46,862 nucleotides of DNA from Bacteroidales bacterium (GTDB lineage Bacteria > Bacteroidota > Bacteroidia > Bacteroidales > UBA12077), in the NCBI GenBank assembly GCA_030611105.1, contig JAUWQL010000007.1, forward strand, positions 1-46,862. Reading direction: 5' to 3'. This document shows, in pieces, positions 21,401 through 28,511 of the stretch (positions are counted from its first letter, which is position 1; each line of letters starts with the position of its first letter). A program made the position numbers and the translations under genes. The notes below the pieces were generated by a model that saw only the letters and a list, made by a program, of their open reading frames with translations, did not search any database and was not told where the DNA came from.

Positions 21401-21781
21401 AAGAAAGCAGAGATTGAATTTTCCGGTGCTTTTCGTCCGTTGTATTTAATCCGGGATAATAAGATAGAGGAAATTCGTGGTGATCGATTTTCTGTTGGTT
21501 TGTTAGACGAGGGCGAGAATGAAGAAATTACTAAAACCCGAATTAAACTTCAAAAAAACGATGTATTTTATATGTTCTCCGATGGTTATGCAGATCAGTT
21601 TGGTGGATCTGATGGGAAAAAATATAAATATCGTAGATTCAGGCACTTACTTCTTACAATTCATAAATTACCTCTTGAACAACAGCTTACTTATTTTGAC
21701 AGAAGTTTCGAGGACTGGAAAGGTGAGCACGAACAGGTCGATGATGTTCTTATACTTGGTTTTAGACCCGAGCTGGAATAA
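18479..21781 (+). CDS. Membrane signalling protein: two-component-regulator propeller, Y_Y_Y domain and SpoIIE phosphatase
   Basis: An 1100-residue protein. It has an N-terminal signal peptide (about 1-25), then roughly 12-14 propeller repeats of the IWIGTxxGLNKFD type (about 30-690), a Y_Y_Y domain (about 700-790, motifs YAYKLEGVEGEW and LPSGKYNFKVKG), one transmembrane helix (about 793-811), a coiled coil (about 812-860) and a SpoIIE/PP2C phosphatase domain (about 880-1095). Phosphatase motifs look intact: GDFYW, VDCTGHGVPGAFMS and FSDGYADQFGG. In Bacteroidota such periplasmic propellers usually feed a histidine kinase (hybrid two-component system); here the output would be Ser/Thr dephosphorylation, probably of an anti-sigma-antagonist-type protein. 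No such partner is adjacent. The convergent neighbour is a hybrid-kinase-like protein. Confidence 0.9.
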   Translation: MKLRLSILTLFIVGFFPFLHIANSQGQILSVDQFTIDNGLSQTSINCLIQDSRGFLWIGTQDGLNKFDGYTFEIIKNEHSDSNSLSNNFINCIYEDADGNIWIGTNLGLNKYNIYTEKFTHYLRNPQDINSIREDEIYDIYQDKSGYVWIKTENYLSRLNPRSNKFRHYEHYNDVFNFILVNAKFSIFEDHKNQLWVGTKDGLNYFDRKLEIFKRYRHDPDDKSSLSNNKVKVIFEDRNHNLWIGTEGGLNKFDWETETFIRYYSDYDNPKSLSNNIINDIYEDNKGDIWITTDDGLNKFDKATETFTVYDRFLSDNKIILTTLVTDIIQDQTNIMWVGTLQGLLKIEDKRKKFKLYNETKDNVPLFSNNYVTSIYKKDDIVWIGTWGTGLHLFNPENEKVIRYNTGNSGIVNDYIHKIFEDKKGGIWIGTQNGLSFFNSKTKRFEEVDRVKGLNTFKNNRIFDILEDDYDNLWVGSKFGLHQIGQDTIKSYFHNTEDSSSLGSDIVYDILLDKNENLWVATEKGLSHIDLSSNTQKRYTRPDYSCDDCLSSNDILCLYEDTLNNYLWLGTNAGLNRFDLETEKIKTYTEKDGLSNNLIYTILSDDSGNLWMSTNKGISKFNPKTEKFSNFGVTDGLQDFEFNHGASYKSESGELFFGGIAGYNSFYPDSVVKNQKIPNIEITSVEVLSDKTSKKIAIGENRQIEVPHTNNLITIEFAVLDFTNPEKNNYAYKLEGVEGEWINLGNRRYATFSNLPSGKYNFKVKGSNSDYIWNEEGASLKIVVLTPVWKTKFANIVYIILLVGFIVWFFQYRTRSLRRSNQELKEKELIAKQVARQKEELSIKNKNITDSIIYAKRIQEALMPTMKQFKKILPESFILYKPKDIVSGDFYWINERNDKTFLAVVDCTGHGVPGAFMSIIGFELLRNITEDQKIEEADKILWNLNKGVAKTFGQKTEKVRIRDGMDIAFCVIDKKKAEIEFSGAFRPLYLIRDNKIEEIRGDRFSVGLLDEGENEEITKTRIKLQKNDVFYMFSDGYADQFGGSDGKKYKYRRFRHLLLTIHKLPLEQQLTYFDRSFEDWKGEHEQVDDVLILGFRPELE

Positions 21782-21787
21782 TATTAG

Positions 21788-21967
21788 TTAAGCTATATAA
21801 AAGTTGTATTTTTTTTTAGTATTAATACTGTAACAAAAATCAGTAAAAAGAAAAACACTAAAAGTAAATCTATTTTCAATTTTCTTTTGGCCACAAATAT
21901 TATAGTAATTACCTTCGAACTTGTTACCACAATTTTTACATGTAACTACATTTACAGTTTTATCCAA
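21788..21967 (-). pseudogene. Frameshifted remnant of a small zinc-ribbon/transmembrane protein
   Basis: On the minus strand, from a TTG at 21967, 59 codons can be read. The first 28 give TVNVVTCKNCGNKFEG and NICGQK, a CxxCG...CGQK zinc ribbon, although one of the four Cys is Tyr. The rest of that frame is unremarkable. In the +1 frame from about 21878 there is instead a clean transmembrane segment (IDLLLVFFFLLIFVTVLIL) ending at a TAG at 21795-21793. The two halves join if one base is shifted in the A-rich stretch near 21877-21890. This suggests a disabled gene for a zinc-ribbon protein with one C-terminal membrane helix. It lies between two convergent genes. A sequencing error in the homopolymer is possible. 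Confidence 0.5.
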
Positions 21968-21980
21968 ATTTTATAGTGAT

Positions 21981-23726
21981 TTAGGAGTCAATATCTGCTA
22001 GTTGTTGTTTCATTTTATTAACCAATGTCTCAATCTGAAATGGTTTACTAATATAATCGTCCATTCCGGCAGCAAGGCATTCTTCCTTGTCTCCTAACAA
22101 AGCATTTGCAGTTATAGCGATTATTGGAGTATGTGTGTTTGTGCTTTTTTCAATATTTCGAATCTTTTTTGTAGCAACAATTCCATTCATTATTGGCATT
22201 TGAACATCCATTAAAATAAGATCGTATTTTGCCGATCCGAACTTGTCTAGTGCTTCTTTACCATTATTTGCTACATCGACTGTTTTTACAGATTTTTTCA
22301 GGCTTAAAAGCACTATCTTCTGATTGATAAGGTTATCCTCTACTAAAAGCACATTGGCATCTTTAAGTGTAACCTGAATTCCTGTATCGATTTTCGGGAA
22401 AGTACTTTCTTTGGATAATATTCTCTCATCAAGGAATGATTCCCCTTTTTTGAATTTTAATATAAATTTTAATTCAAATTTATCCTGGGTAAAATTAAAC
22501 TCGATTGAACCTCCTAACGATTCAATTATTCGATTCACAATATTAAATTCCAATAATTTTACTATAGCAGCATTTCTCCCTTTCTTAGATTTTTCTGTAT
22601 TTTGAATTTTTGTTATTTCAGAAATCTGCACCAAGTCGTTTGTTGAAATACTAAATAGTATTTCAACAATTTCATTCGATTCACTTAACTTCTTAATTTT
22701 AAGTTCAATTGTTTTTTTACCACTTCTCGATCTTTTCAGAATATTTTCAATCAGATTTAAATAAACCTGTTTGATTTTCACAGGGTCACCAAAAAGCTGA
22801 AAGGTAATATCTTCAGATATTTTTAATGGGAAATAAATATCGTTTGAATCTTCATTTGTAAATAAATTGATTGTGTTTTTAATAGTCGCTTCGAGATTAA
22901 AAATCTGGTTGTAATTTTTGCTTTGCAATAGATCTACATTTGAAATCTCCGCTATGTTATTTACAACATTTACAAGATTATTTGTTGAAGCCTGTATTGT
23001 GTCAATAAGATCCTTTTGTTTTTCGTCTAAATCAAAAGTGTTAACTATGTTTGTTACAACTACCAGGTTATTTAATGGAGTTCTTATTTGATGCGAAATT
23101 TTTGAAATAAATTCTTCTTTAGCACGGGTTTCATGTTTTGCTTTCTGAATCTCTATATTTAATTCTGCCATCCTGATTTCTGTGATATTTTCATAAACAT
23201 TAATAAAAATAAAGCAAACAGCATAAAGCAAAATAAAAAGTACCTGGTTTGATAGTAAAAATTCTATAGAAAAGTTGAAAATTGATGGTAATAATATTGT
23301 AATACCTGACAACACAAAAAATACAAGAGACATCAAATTTCCATGTTTTTTGCCAAGCAGGTAAATTATTATTGCCGGATAAATAGTGTAAAATATAATA
23401 CCTTGATTATTTATAATTCCGGAATATAACATCCAAATTAAAAATAACGAAAATAGAATCGCAAAAACATTTGATGTTAAAGGATAATTGCCTTTTTTCC
23501 TGAATACTAATAAGTTTATTGTGACTACAATAAATAAAGTAGATAAAACATATAACAATATAGTATTATTAAGAATAATGCTTATTACGCTAAAAATTAC
23601 AAGTAGTAATAGCGAAATAAAACTATAAAAGTTGAAAATAGTCGCTTTATGAAAATACTCACTATTTGAATCTATTTTGTCGGTACTTATGGTACAAAGT
23701 TTTATTGTTTTATCGATAAAATTCAT
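21981..23726 (-). CDS. Hybrid histidine-kinase-like membrane protein with degenerate ATPase domain and receiver
   Basis: A 581-residue protein with about six N-terminal membrane helices (about 33-178), a HisKA-type dimerisation domain with the phospho-acceptor His212 in SHQIRTPLNN, an ATPase-like domain (about 305-425) and a C-terminal receiver (about 457-575) with acidic pocket E463/D464, phospho-acceptor D507 (LILMDVQMPIMNG), T539 and K561. The N-box is partly kept (NLIEN, 324-328), but no DxGxG box and no GxGxG box are present; the corresponding stretches read ISTNDLVQISE and KGRNAAIVKLLE. The end of the domain (RIIESLGGSIEF) is kept, so this is not a frameshift. It is probably unable to bind ATP normally and may act as a phosphatase, phospho-transfer scaffold or partner of another kinase. 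The gene is convergent with the SpoIIE protein. Confidence 0.85.
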   Translation of the reverse strand: MNFIDKTIKLCTISTDKIDSNSEYFHKATIFNFYSFISLLLLVIFSVISIILNNTILLYVLSTLFIVVTINLLVFRKKGNYPLTSNVFAILFSLFLIWMLYSGIINNQGIIFYTIYPAIIIYLLGKKHGNLMSLVFFVLSGITILLPSIFNFSIEFLLSNQVLFILLYAVCFIFINVYENITEIRMAELNIEIQKAKHETRAKEEFISKISHQIRTPLNNLVVVTNIVNTFDLDEKQKDLIDTIQASTNNLVNVVNNIAEISNVDLLQSKNYNQIFNLEATIKNTINLFTNEDSNDIYFPLKISEDITFQLFGDPVKIKQVYLNLIENILKRSRSGKKTIELKIKKLSESNEIVEILFSISTNDLVQISEITKIQNTEKSKKGRNAAIVKLLEFNIVNRIIESLGGSIEFNFTQDKFELKFILKFKKGESFLDERILSKESTFPKIDTGIQVTLKDANVLLVEDNLINQKIVLLSLKKSVKTVDVANNGKEALDKFGSAKYDLILMDVQMPIMNGIVATKKIRNIEKSTNTHTPIIAITANALLGDKEECLAAGMDDYISKPFQIETLVNKMKQQLADIDS

Positions 23727-23846
23727 AGAAACTTAAACTTTTAGTTAAAAGAAAAATATATGCTTAATGAAATTACTTTTGTAAATTTACTGAAATATAC
23801 TATATAATGTTCCTTTGCATATTTTAAATATACAAATTTTTTGACA

Positions 23847-23898
23847 AATTCATGATATTCTTTGATAATTACAAGTATTTATGGCACAATTCATGATA
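23847..23898. repeat. Pair of 11-base direct repeats in a divergent promoter region
   Basis: AATTCATGATA occurs at 23847-23857 and again at 23888-23898, with starts 41 bases apart, close to four helical turns. Each contains the palindromic core TCATGA. They lie in the 303-base gap (23727-24029) between the hybrid-kinase-like gene and the secreted-protein gene, which are divergent. Apart from these and AT-rich sequence I see no gene or clear promoter in this gap; a lone TACTTTTG at 23774-23781 fits the -7 consensus. They may be an operator for a dimeric regulator. Confidence 0.4.
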
Positions 23899-24029
23899 CT
23901 TATGCTTTTATTTTATGAACAAAATATCAATATAAATCTAACGGATAATATACATGGATTATTAAAAAGCTTTTAATAAGATTTGTTATATTAGTTGAAT
24001 AATTAAAAAACAATTTAAAAAATAAGCAT

Positions 24030-24887
24030 ATGAGAAAATTAATTTTAGCAATTATTATCGGAATTTCAACTCTTTCATTAAATGCACAAGAGTATCTTCC
24101 TACCGAAGCTGATTTAAACCAGTTTTTGAACTCAAAACTTTATGTTGTTTTAGAAACAAATCCTATAGCCGAATATAATTTTAAAATTCAGGAGGCTGTA
24201 AAAAAAGCATGGACACTTACCGAGTATGAGTTTATTTCCTTAGATCAATTCGAAGAAATGTATAACGATACGGATAAGTCTTTTTTAATGATGACACAGG
24301 TCGTTTTTCAAAATGATAAAACAAAAGTTCGATACAATTTCTTAAGTATCTTTATTGGGAAAGAAGGCTTAGATGGATTTGAAGATTTGCCTGATATTGC
24401 GGCTATTCCATTATCATATACTGAGGTAGACGAAGAGTTTTGGGTTTATAAAATGGAATCGTTGGTTAAATTTATGCAAACTCACGTTCAGACTATGAAA
24501 AATAATCCTGAGATGATAAAGAAAAATATTTTTCAGCATTATAATGAGAATACAAAAGATATTAAGCAAAAAACACTGTATTTAGTAAAAGATGAGGTTG
24601 CTCCAAATATTAATACTGAAGCAAAGATTAAGAAAATATATCCTTATAAAGTAAAGTTTGTTACTCGTGAAGAAGTTGAGGAAGCTATAACAAATCGAGA
24701 TGAAGATGTTGTTTTCTTGCACAAGGTAGGGCCACAGGGTACGCGTTTAAGGGCTCGTTGTTATAAAATTATAATTGGTACAAAAGATGCTAATTTATAT
24801 TATTTCGATTATCACTGGGTTGAAAAAGGTAAAAACTTCGATGGCATACTGGATAAAGATTTTAAACAAATGGCTAAGAAAAAATAA
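24030..24887 (+). CDS. Secreted or periplasmic protein of unknown function
   Basis: A 285-residue protein with a clear Sec signal peptide (MRKLILAIIIGISTLSLNAQ, cleavage probably after LNAQ). I do not recognise a domain. The mature part is mixed alpha/beta, rich in aromatic residues and charged, with no internal repeats, no further membrane helix, and no lipobox Cys. The only Cys is near residue 250 (RARCYKIIIG). The last part looks like beta strands (YKIIIGTKDANLYYFDYHWV), which suggests a soluble periplasmic protein. It is flanked by a kinase-like gene upstream (divergent) and a terminator downstream, so it is probably expressed alone; the direct repeats upstream may control it. Confidence 0.75.
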   Translation: MRKLILAIIIGISTLSLNAQEYLPTEADLNQFLNSKLYVVLETNPIAEYNFKIQEAVKKAWTLTEYEFISLDQFEEMYNDTDKSFLMMTQVVFQNDKTKVRYNFLSIFIGKEGLDGFEDLPDIAAIPLSYTEVDEEFWVYKMESLVKFMQTHVQTMKNNPEMIKKNIFQHYNENTKDIKQKTLYLVKDEVAPNINTEAKIKKIYPYKVKFVTREEVEEAITNRDEDVVFLHKVGPQGTRLRARCYKIIIGTKDANLYYFDYHWVEKGKNFDGILDKDFKQMAKKK

Positions 24888-24911
24888 ATTTATTTGCTTA
24901 CATTGATTATG

Positions 24912-24951
24912 AAAGGATGGCTCCCGATAGTTCGGGAGGCCATCCTTTTTT
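24912..24951 (+). terminator. Intrinsic terminator after the secreted-protein gene
   Basis: A 10-base stem (AAAGGATGGC pairing with GCCATCCTTT) is extended by an inner TCCCGA/TCGGGA stem, and a T run follows. The inner part is related to the palindromes of the eno and MIO-lyase terminators. Confidence 0.9.
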
Positions 24952-25003
24952 ATGTTCTATAGCCATTATCAAGTTTTCATTTTAGATCACTTTAATTTTA
25001 TTC

Positions 25004-25011
25004 TATATTTG
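25004..25011 (+). promoter_or_regulatory. Putative -7 promoter element of hisS
   Basis: TATATTTG matches TAnnTTTG exactly and lies 135 bases before the hisS ATG. It implies a leader of about 130 bases, which contains the GC-rich hairpin at 25091-25119. No convincing TTTG box is seen upstream. Confidence 0.5.
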
Positions 25012-25090
25012 CAGAAAATAAATGAAATTAACCCCAATCAAGCTTTGGATTCATTATTCCATAGCAAGCTTGAAGGTGGTTAGATTATAT

Positions 25091-25119
25091 CTTCTCGTCC
25101 GCCGTAGCGGAACGCGAAG
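25091..25119 (+). repeat. GC-rich hairpin in the hisS leader
   Basis: CTTCTCGTCCGC pairs with GCGGAACGCGAAG around a 4-base loop, with one mismatch and one bulged A. It stands out from the AT-rich surroundings and resembles the short GC-rich palindromic repeats scattered in many Bacteroidota genomes. It is followed by GGAGG, 24 bases before the hisS start, too far for a ribosome-binding site. Confidence 0.5.
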
Positions 25120-25146
25120 GAGGATTAATTTTAATAAAGAACAAAT

Positions 25147-26511
25147 ATGGCTGCACAAAAACCATCTGTTCCAAAAGGTACCCGTGATTTTTTGCCTTCA
25201 GAAATGGTGAAACGGAATTTTATTTTCGATACCATAAAAGAAGTTTTCAAACGATTTGGTTATTTGCCTATTGAAACTCCATCTATGGAGAATCTTTCGA
25301 CTTTACTGGGTAAGTATGGTGAAGAAGGAGATAAACTTCTTTTTAAAATTTTAAATTCGGGCGACTACCTTTCAAAGGTTAAAACTAGTCTGATCGGAGT
25401 TGAATCGGGTAAACTGGCTTCAGAAATTTCAGAAAAAGGATTACGTTACGATTTAACTGTTCCTTTTGCCCGTTTTGTTGTGCAGCATTTAAACGAAATA
25501 ACTTTCCCCTTTAAACGGTACCAGATTCAACCTGTTTGGCGGGCCGACAGACCACAAAAAGGCCGTTATCGTGAGTTTTACCAATGCGATGTAGATGTTA
25601 TTGGCAGCAATTCGATGTTAAACGAGGTTGAACTTGTCCAAATAATTGATCAGGTTTTTCAAAAACTTAACATTAATGCTGTTATTAAAATCAATAATAG
25701 AAAAATTCTTTTAGGTATTGCTGAAACAATTAATGCTAAAGACAAATTTATTGAATTCACAATTGCACTAGATAAATTGGATAAAATAGGTTCCGATGGG
25801 GTTAGAAGTGAACTAATTAAATCAGGATTTTCTGAATCTCAAATTGAAGATGTATTTAGTGTAATAAATGTAATTGATCAAAATAATAAACAAAAGATTA
25901 GTTTTTTAAAGAGAATGTTAATTGATTCTGAAATCGGATTAAAAGGAGTTGAAGAAGTTGAAACAATATTAAATTATTTTGAAACATTATCTTTAAACAC
26001 GGAGCTTGAATTAGATTTAACATTAGCTCGCGGATTAAACTATTATACAGGAGCAATTTTCGAAGTTCAGTCAAAAGATGTTGCTATTGGAAGTCTTTGT
26101 GGTGGTGGTCGCTACGACGACTTAACCGGTGTGTTTGGTTTAAAAGATGTTTCTGGTGTTGGTATTTCATTTGGTGCCGATCGTATTTACGATGTAATGG
26201 AACAACTGGATGTTTTTCCAAAAGAGATTGTCGCTTCAACAAAAGTGATGTTTGTGAATTTTGGCGAAAAAGAAGAAAAATACTGTCTTCCATTACTTCA
26301 AAAACTAAGAGAGAATGGAATAAATTCTGAGATTTATCCGGAATCTGTTAAAATGAAAAAGCAAATGACTTATGCCAATAATAAAAATATTCCTTTTGTT
26401 ATATTGGTAGGTGAAAACGAAATGGGAAAAGGAGTATTGAATGTTAAAGATATGCAAAGTGGAGATCAGTCTGAAATGAAGTTCGAAAAACTGCTTCAAA
26501 AATTATCTTAA
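25147..26511 (+). CDS. hisS: Histidine--tRNA ligase
   Basis: A 454-residue class II aminoacyl-tRNA synthetase that charges tRNA-His. Motif 2 with the HisRS signature is present ([20 protein letters not shown], then [10 protein letters not shown]), and the histidine-binding motif appears as [14 protein letters not shown] and GGGRYDDL. Motif 3 is [15 protein letters not shown]-terminal anticodon-binding domain follows (about 365-454). The start [17 protein letters not shown] places the PKGTRD motif as expected. The gene has its own promoter-like element and a leader hairpin. An overlapping 62-codon frame upstream is not convincing. Confidence 0.97.
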   Translation: MAAQKPSVPKGTRDFLPSEMVKRNFIFDTIKEVFKRFGYLPIETPSMENLSTLLGKYGEEGDKLLFKILNSGDYLSKVKTSLIGVESGKLASEISEKGLRYDLTVPFARFVVQHLNEITFPFKRYQIQPVWRADRPQKGRYREFYQCDVDVIGSNSMLNEVELVQIIDQVFQKLNINAVIKINNRKILLGIAETINAKDKFIEFTIALDKLDKIGSDGVRSELIKSGFSESQIEDVFSVINVIDQNNKQKISFLKRMLIDSEIGLKGVEEVETILNYFETLSLNTELELDLTLARGLNYYTGAIFEVQSKDVAIGSLCGGGRYDDLTGVFGLKDVSGVGISFGADRIYDVMEQLDVFPKEIVASTKVMFVNFGEKEEKYCLPLLQKLRENGINSEIYPESVKMKKQMTYANNKNIPFVILVGENEMGKGVLNVKDMQSGDQSEMKFEKLLQKLS

Positions 26512-26560
26512 AAATGGAATATGAAAATCTAATATTTAGTGAAATTAGTCCCAGACATCC

Positions 26561-26568
26561 TATTTTTG
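26561..26568 (+). promoter_or_regulatory. Putative -7 promoter element of hutH
   Basis: TATTTTTG fits TAnnTTTG and lies about 100 bases before the hutH start, in the 160-base gap after hisS. A weak TTAG lies roughly where the upstream TTTG box would be expected. Confidence 0.45.
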
Positions 26569-26671
26569 TAGCTGGCGGCGATATTCGATTTCCATGAATC
26601 TAATAAATAATATTTCGTTTATTTATTAATTATTTAAAAATTTTAGTTTTCATATTTAATACATATTGGAC

Positions 26672-28177
26672 ATGAAAAAAGTGCATTATATATCTAATGA
26701 TCAATTAACTTTTGACAGAATTGATCAGATTTTAAAAGAAGGATTTACACTGGCTCTTTCTGAGCAATCAAAAAATAATATAATAAAATGCCGTGAATAC
26801 TTAGATCAAAAGATGGATAGTAAGGACGAGACAATTTATGGTATTAATACCGGATTTGGTGCATTGTATGATAAGAGAATTTCTCGTGAAGATTTAGGAA
26901 AGCTCCAACAAAACCTGGTTATGTCACATGCTTGTGGTACTGGTGATGAAATTCCTGTTGAGATTGTAAAGATTATGATTTTATTGAAGATTCAATCATT
27001 GTCATATGGACATTCAGGAGTACAATTATCAACAGTAGAGAGATTAATTGACTTATTTAATAATAATATTTTACCTATTGTATATCAGTATGGTTCTTTA
27101 GGTGCTTCAGGTGACTTGGCTCCACTGGCGCACATGAGTTTGCCAATGCTTGGTTTAGGTGAGGTTATTTTTAAAGGCGAAAGAATGTCTGGTGAAGATT
27201 TACTTAAAAAAATGAAATGGGAGCCGATTGGTTTAAAATCAAAAGAAGGCTTAGCATTATTAAACGGAACTCAGTTTATGAGTGCTCATGGTGTTTATTT
27301 AACATTAAAAGTGTGGAAACTATCTCAATTAGCCGATGTTATTAGCGCAGTTTCTTTGGATGCTTTCGATGGAAGAATTGAACCATTTCATGACTCTGTT
27401 CATCAGATTCGCCATCATTTAGGGCAAATAAAAACTGCACGAAGAATGCGAAGGTTACTTGAGGGAAGTGAACTTATTAATCGACCTAAAGTTCATGTTC
27501 AGGATCCATATTCGTTCCGTTGTATTCCGCAGGTGCATGGAGCCTCGAAAGATTCTATAAACTACGTTTCTTATGTTTTCAATAATGAAATAAATGCAGT
27601 TACTGATAATCCAACTATTTTCCCTGATGAGGATTTAATAATATCAGCTGGAAATTTTCACGGACAACCATTGGCTTTGGCATTAGACAATTTATGTATT
27701 GCAATGGCTGAATTGGGAAGTATTTCAGAACGAAGAACTTATCAATTACTTGCCGGGAAACGCGGATTACCACATTTCTTAGTTGCAAATCCCGGATTGA
27801 ATAGTGGATTTATGATTCCGCAATATACAGCTGCATCTATTGTTAGCAGAAACAAACAATTGTCAACTCCTGCTTCTGTTGATACTATAGAATCATCGCA
27901 AGGACAGGAAGATCATGTGAGCATGGGAGCGAATGCTGCAACAAAAGCTTACCAGGTTGCTCTTAACCTGGAAAGAATTTTAGCCATTGAGTTGTTCAGT
28001 GCAGCTCAGGCATTGGAGTTTCAACGTCCTGCAAAATCATCGCCATTTATAGAAAAATTTGTGAAAGATTACCGTAAAAAGGTGAAGTTTATCAAAAACG
28101 ATAAAACCATGTACGATGATATTGCCCGATCTGTTGAGTATTTACAAGAAGTAGAATTGGATTTATCGGAAGAATAG
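26672..28177 (+). CDS. hutH: Histidine ammonia-lyase (MIO-type)
   Basis: HutH converts histidine to urocanate and ammonia, the first step of histidine degradation. From the ATG at 26672 (a TTG two codons earlier is less likely) the protein has 501 residues. The self-made MIO cofactor comes from A145-S146-G147 in GSLGASGDLAPLAH; the catalytic Tyr is Y56 (IYGINTGFG). Substrate-site marks fit histidase: S85-H86 in NLVMSHACGTG, LLNGTQ, and QEDHVSMG. No hutU, hutI or formiminoglutamate gene is next to it. A second, divergent MIO homologue lies 5 kb downstream. Histidine specificity is likely but inferred from motifs. Confidence 0.88.
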   Translation: MKKVHYISNDQLTFDRIDQILKEGFTLALSEQSKNNIIKCREYLDQKMDSKDETIYGINTGFGALYDKRISREDLGKLQQNLVMSHACGTGDEIPVEIVKIMILLKIQSLSYGHSGVQLSTVERLIDLFNNNILPIVYQYGSLGASGDLAPLAHMSLPMLGLGEVIFKGERMSGEDLLKKMKWEPIGLKSKEGLALLNGTQFMSAHGVYLTLKVWKLSQLADVISAVSLDAFDGRIEPFHDSVHQIRHHLGQIKTARRMRRLLEGSELINRPKVHVQDPYSFRCIPQVHGASKDSINYVSYVFNNEINAVTDNPTIFPDEDLIISAGNFHGQPLALALDNLCIAMAELGSISERRTYQLLAGKRGLPHFLVANPGLNSGFMIPQYTAASIVSRNKQLSTPASVDTIESSQGQEDHVSMGANAATKAYQVALNLERILAIELFSAAQALEFQRPAKSSPFIEKFVKDYRKKVKFIKNDKTMYDDIARSVEYLQEVELDLSEE

Positions 28178-28202
28178 AATTGTAGTATTTTAAATATTAT
28201 AG

Positions 28203-28229
28203 AGCGCCTCAAATTATTGGGGCGCTTTC
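28203..28229 (+). terminator. Terminator-like hairpin after hutH
   Basis: AGCGCC pairs with GGCGCT, extended by a T-G and a C-G pair around an 8-base loop; a short T run (TTTCTT) follows. A 24-base copy with exactly the same sequence, loop included, follows the OmpA-family gene at 30036-30059. Confidence 0.8.
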
Positions 28230-28251
28230 TTAGTTTATAGGACATGTAAAA

Positions 28252-28289
28252 TTTTTAGGAACTTTAATTTGTTTTTATTATATTGTGAA
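28252..28289 (+). repeat. Upstream block shared with the second MIO-lyase gene (copy 1)
   Basis: A 38-base stretch beginning TTTTTAGGAACTTTAATTTG matches a stretch at 32801-32838 with about six differences. Both lie in gaps upstream of plus-strand genes. It could be a promoter or operator region, or a dispersed repeat. Confidence 0.55.
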
Positions 28290-28344
28290 TTCTATTTTTA
28301 AATCAGTGAGACTATGATTTTGTAATCAAAATCATCTAGCCGAA

Positions 28345-28454
28345 CTGATCCCGAGCGATAGTCGAGGAATCTCAAGGGTTATATTCCCCGCATTTTGGTG
28401 CGTATGGAAAATAAATTATTTCATTGAGATACCTCGTCAGCTTGCAGCGAGGTA
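28345..28454. repeat. Remnants of dispersed intergenic palindromes upstream of the OmpA-family gene
   Basis: Within the 334-base gap 28178-28511 there are two GC-rich pieces in AT-rich sequence. At 28345-28367 the stretch CTGATCCCGAGCGATAGTCG and the next three bases resemble the widespread CTTCGACTACGCTCAGG-type intergenic repeat, read from the other strand. At 28430-28454, TACCTCG and CGAGGTA form a 7-base stem with an 11-base loop. A smaller inverted repeat (GATTTTG/CAAAATC) is at 28316-28333. I see no gene in the gap. Confidence 0.5.
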
Positions 28455-28511
28455 GTTTATTTGACAGTAATATTAAAATTATTATTAATTATCATTTAAA
28501 TATAAATTATT

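Noticed and set aside
25070-25100. T-box-like words (GGTGG and CTCGTCC) before hisS
   Set aside because: Only short words agree; there is no specifier loop, no full T-box sequence and no terminator, and T-boxes are not expected in Bacteroidota.
25022-25210. A 62-codon frame starting in the hisS leader
   Set aside because: It overlaps the certain start of hisS, has biased and unlikely protein composition, and passes through the hairpin.
26514-26597. A 27-codon frame after hisS
   Set aside because: It is too short to judge, overlaps the putative hutH promoter and has no recognisable content.
26512-26671. tRNA or other structured RNA in the gap after hisS and in other gaps
   Set aside because: No cloverleaf, TTC-loop or CCA-type sequence was found in this or any other gap in the window.
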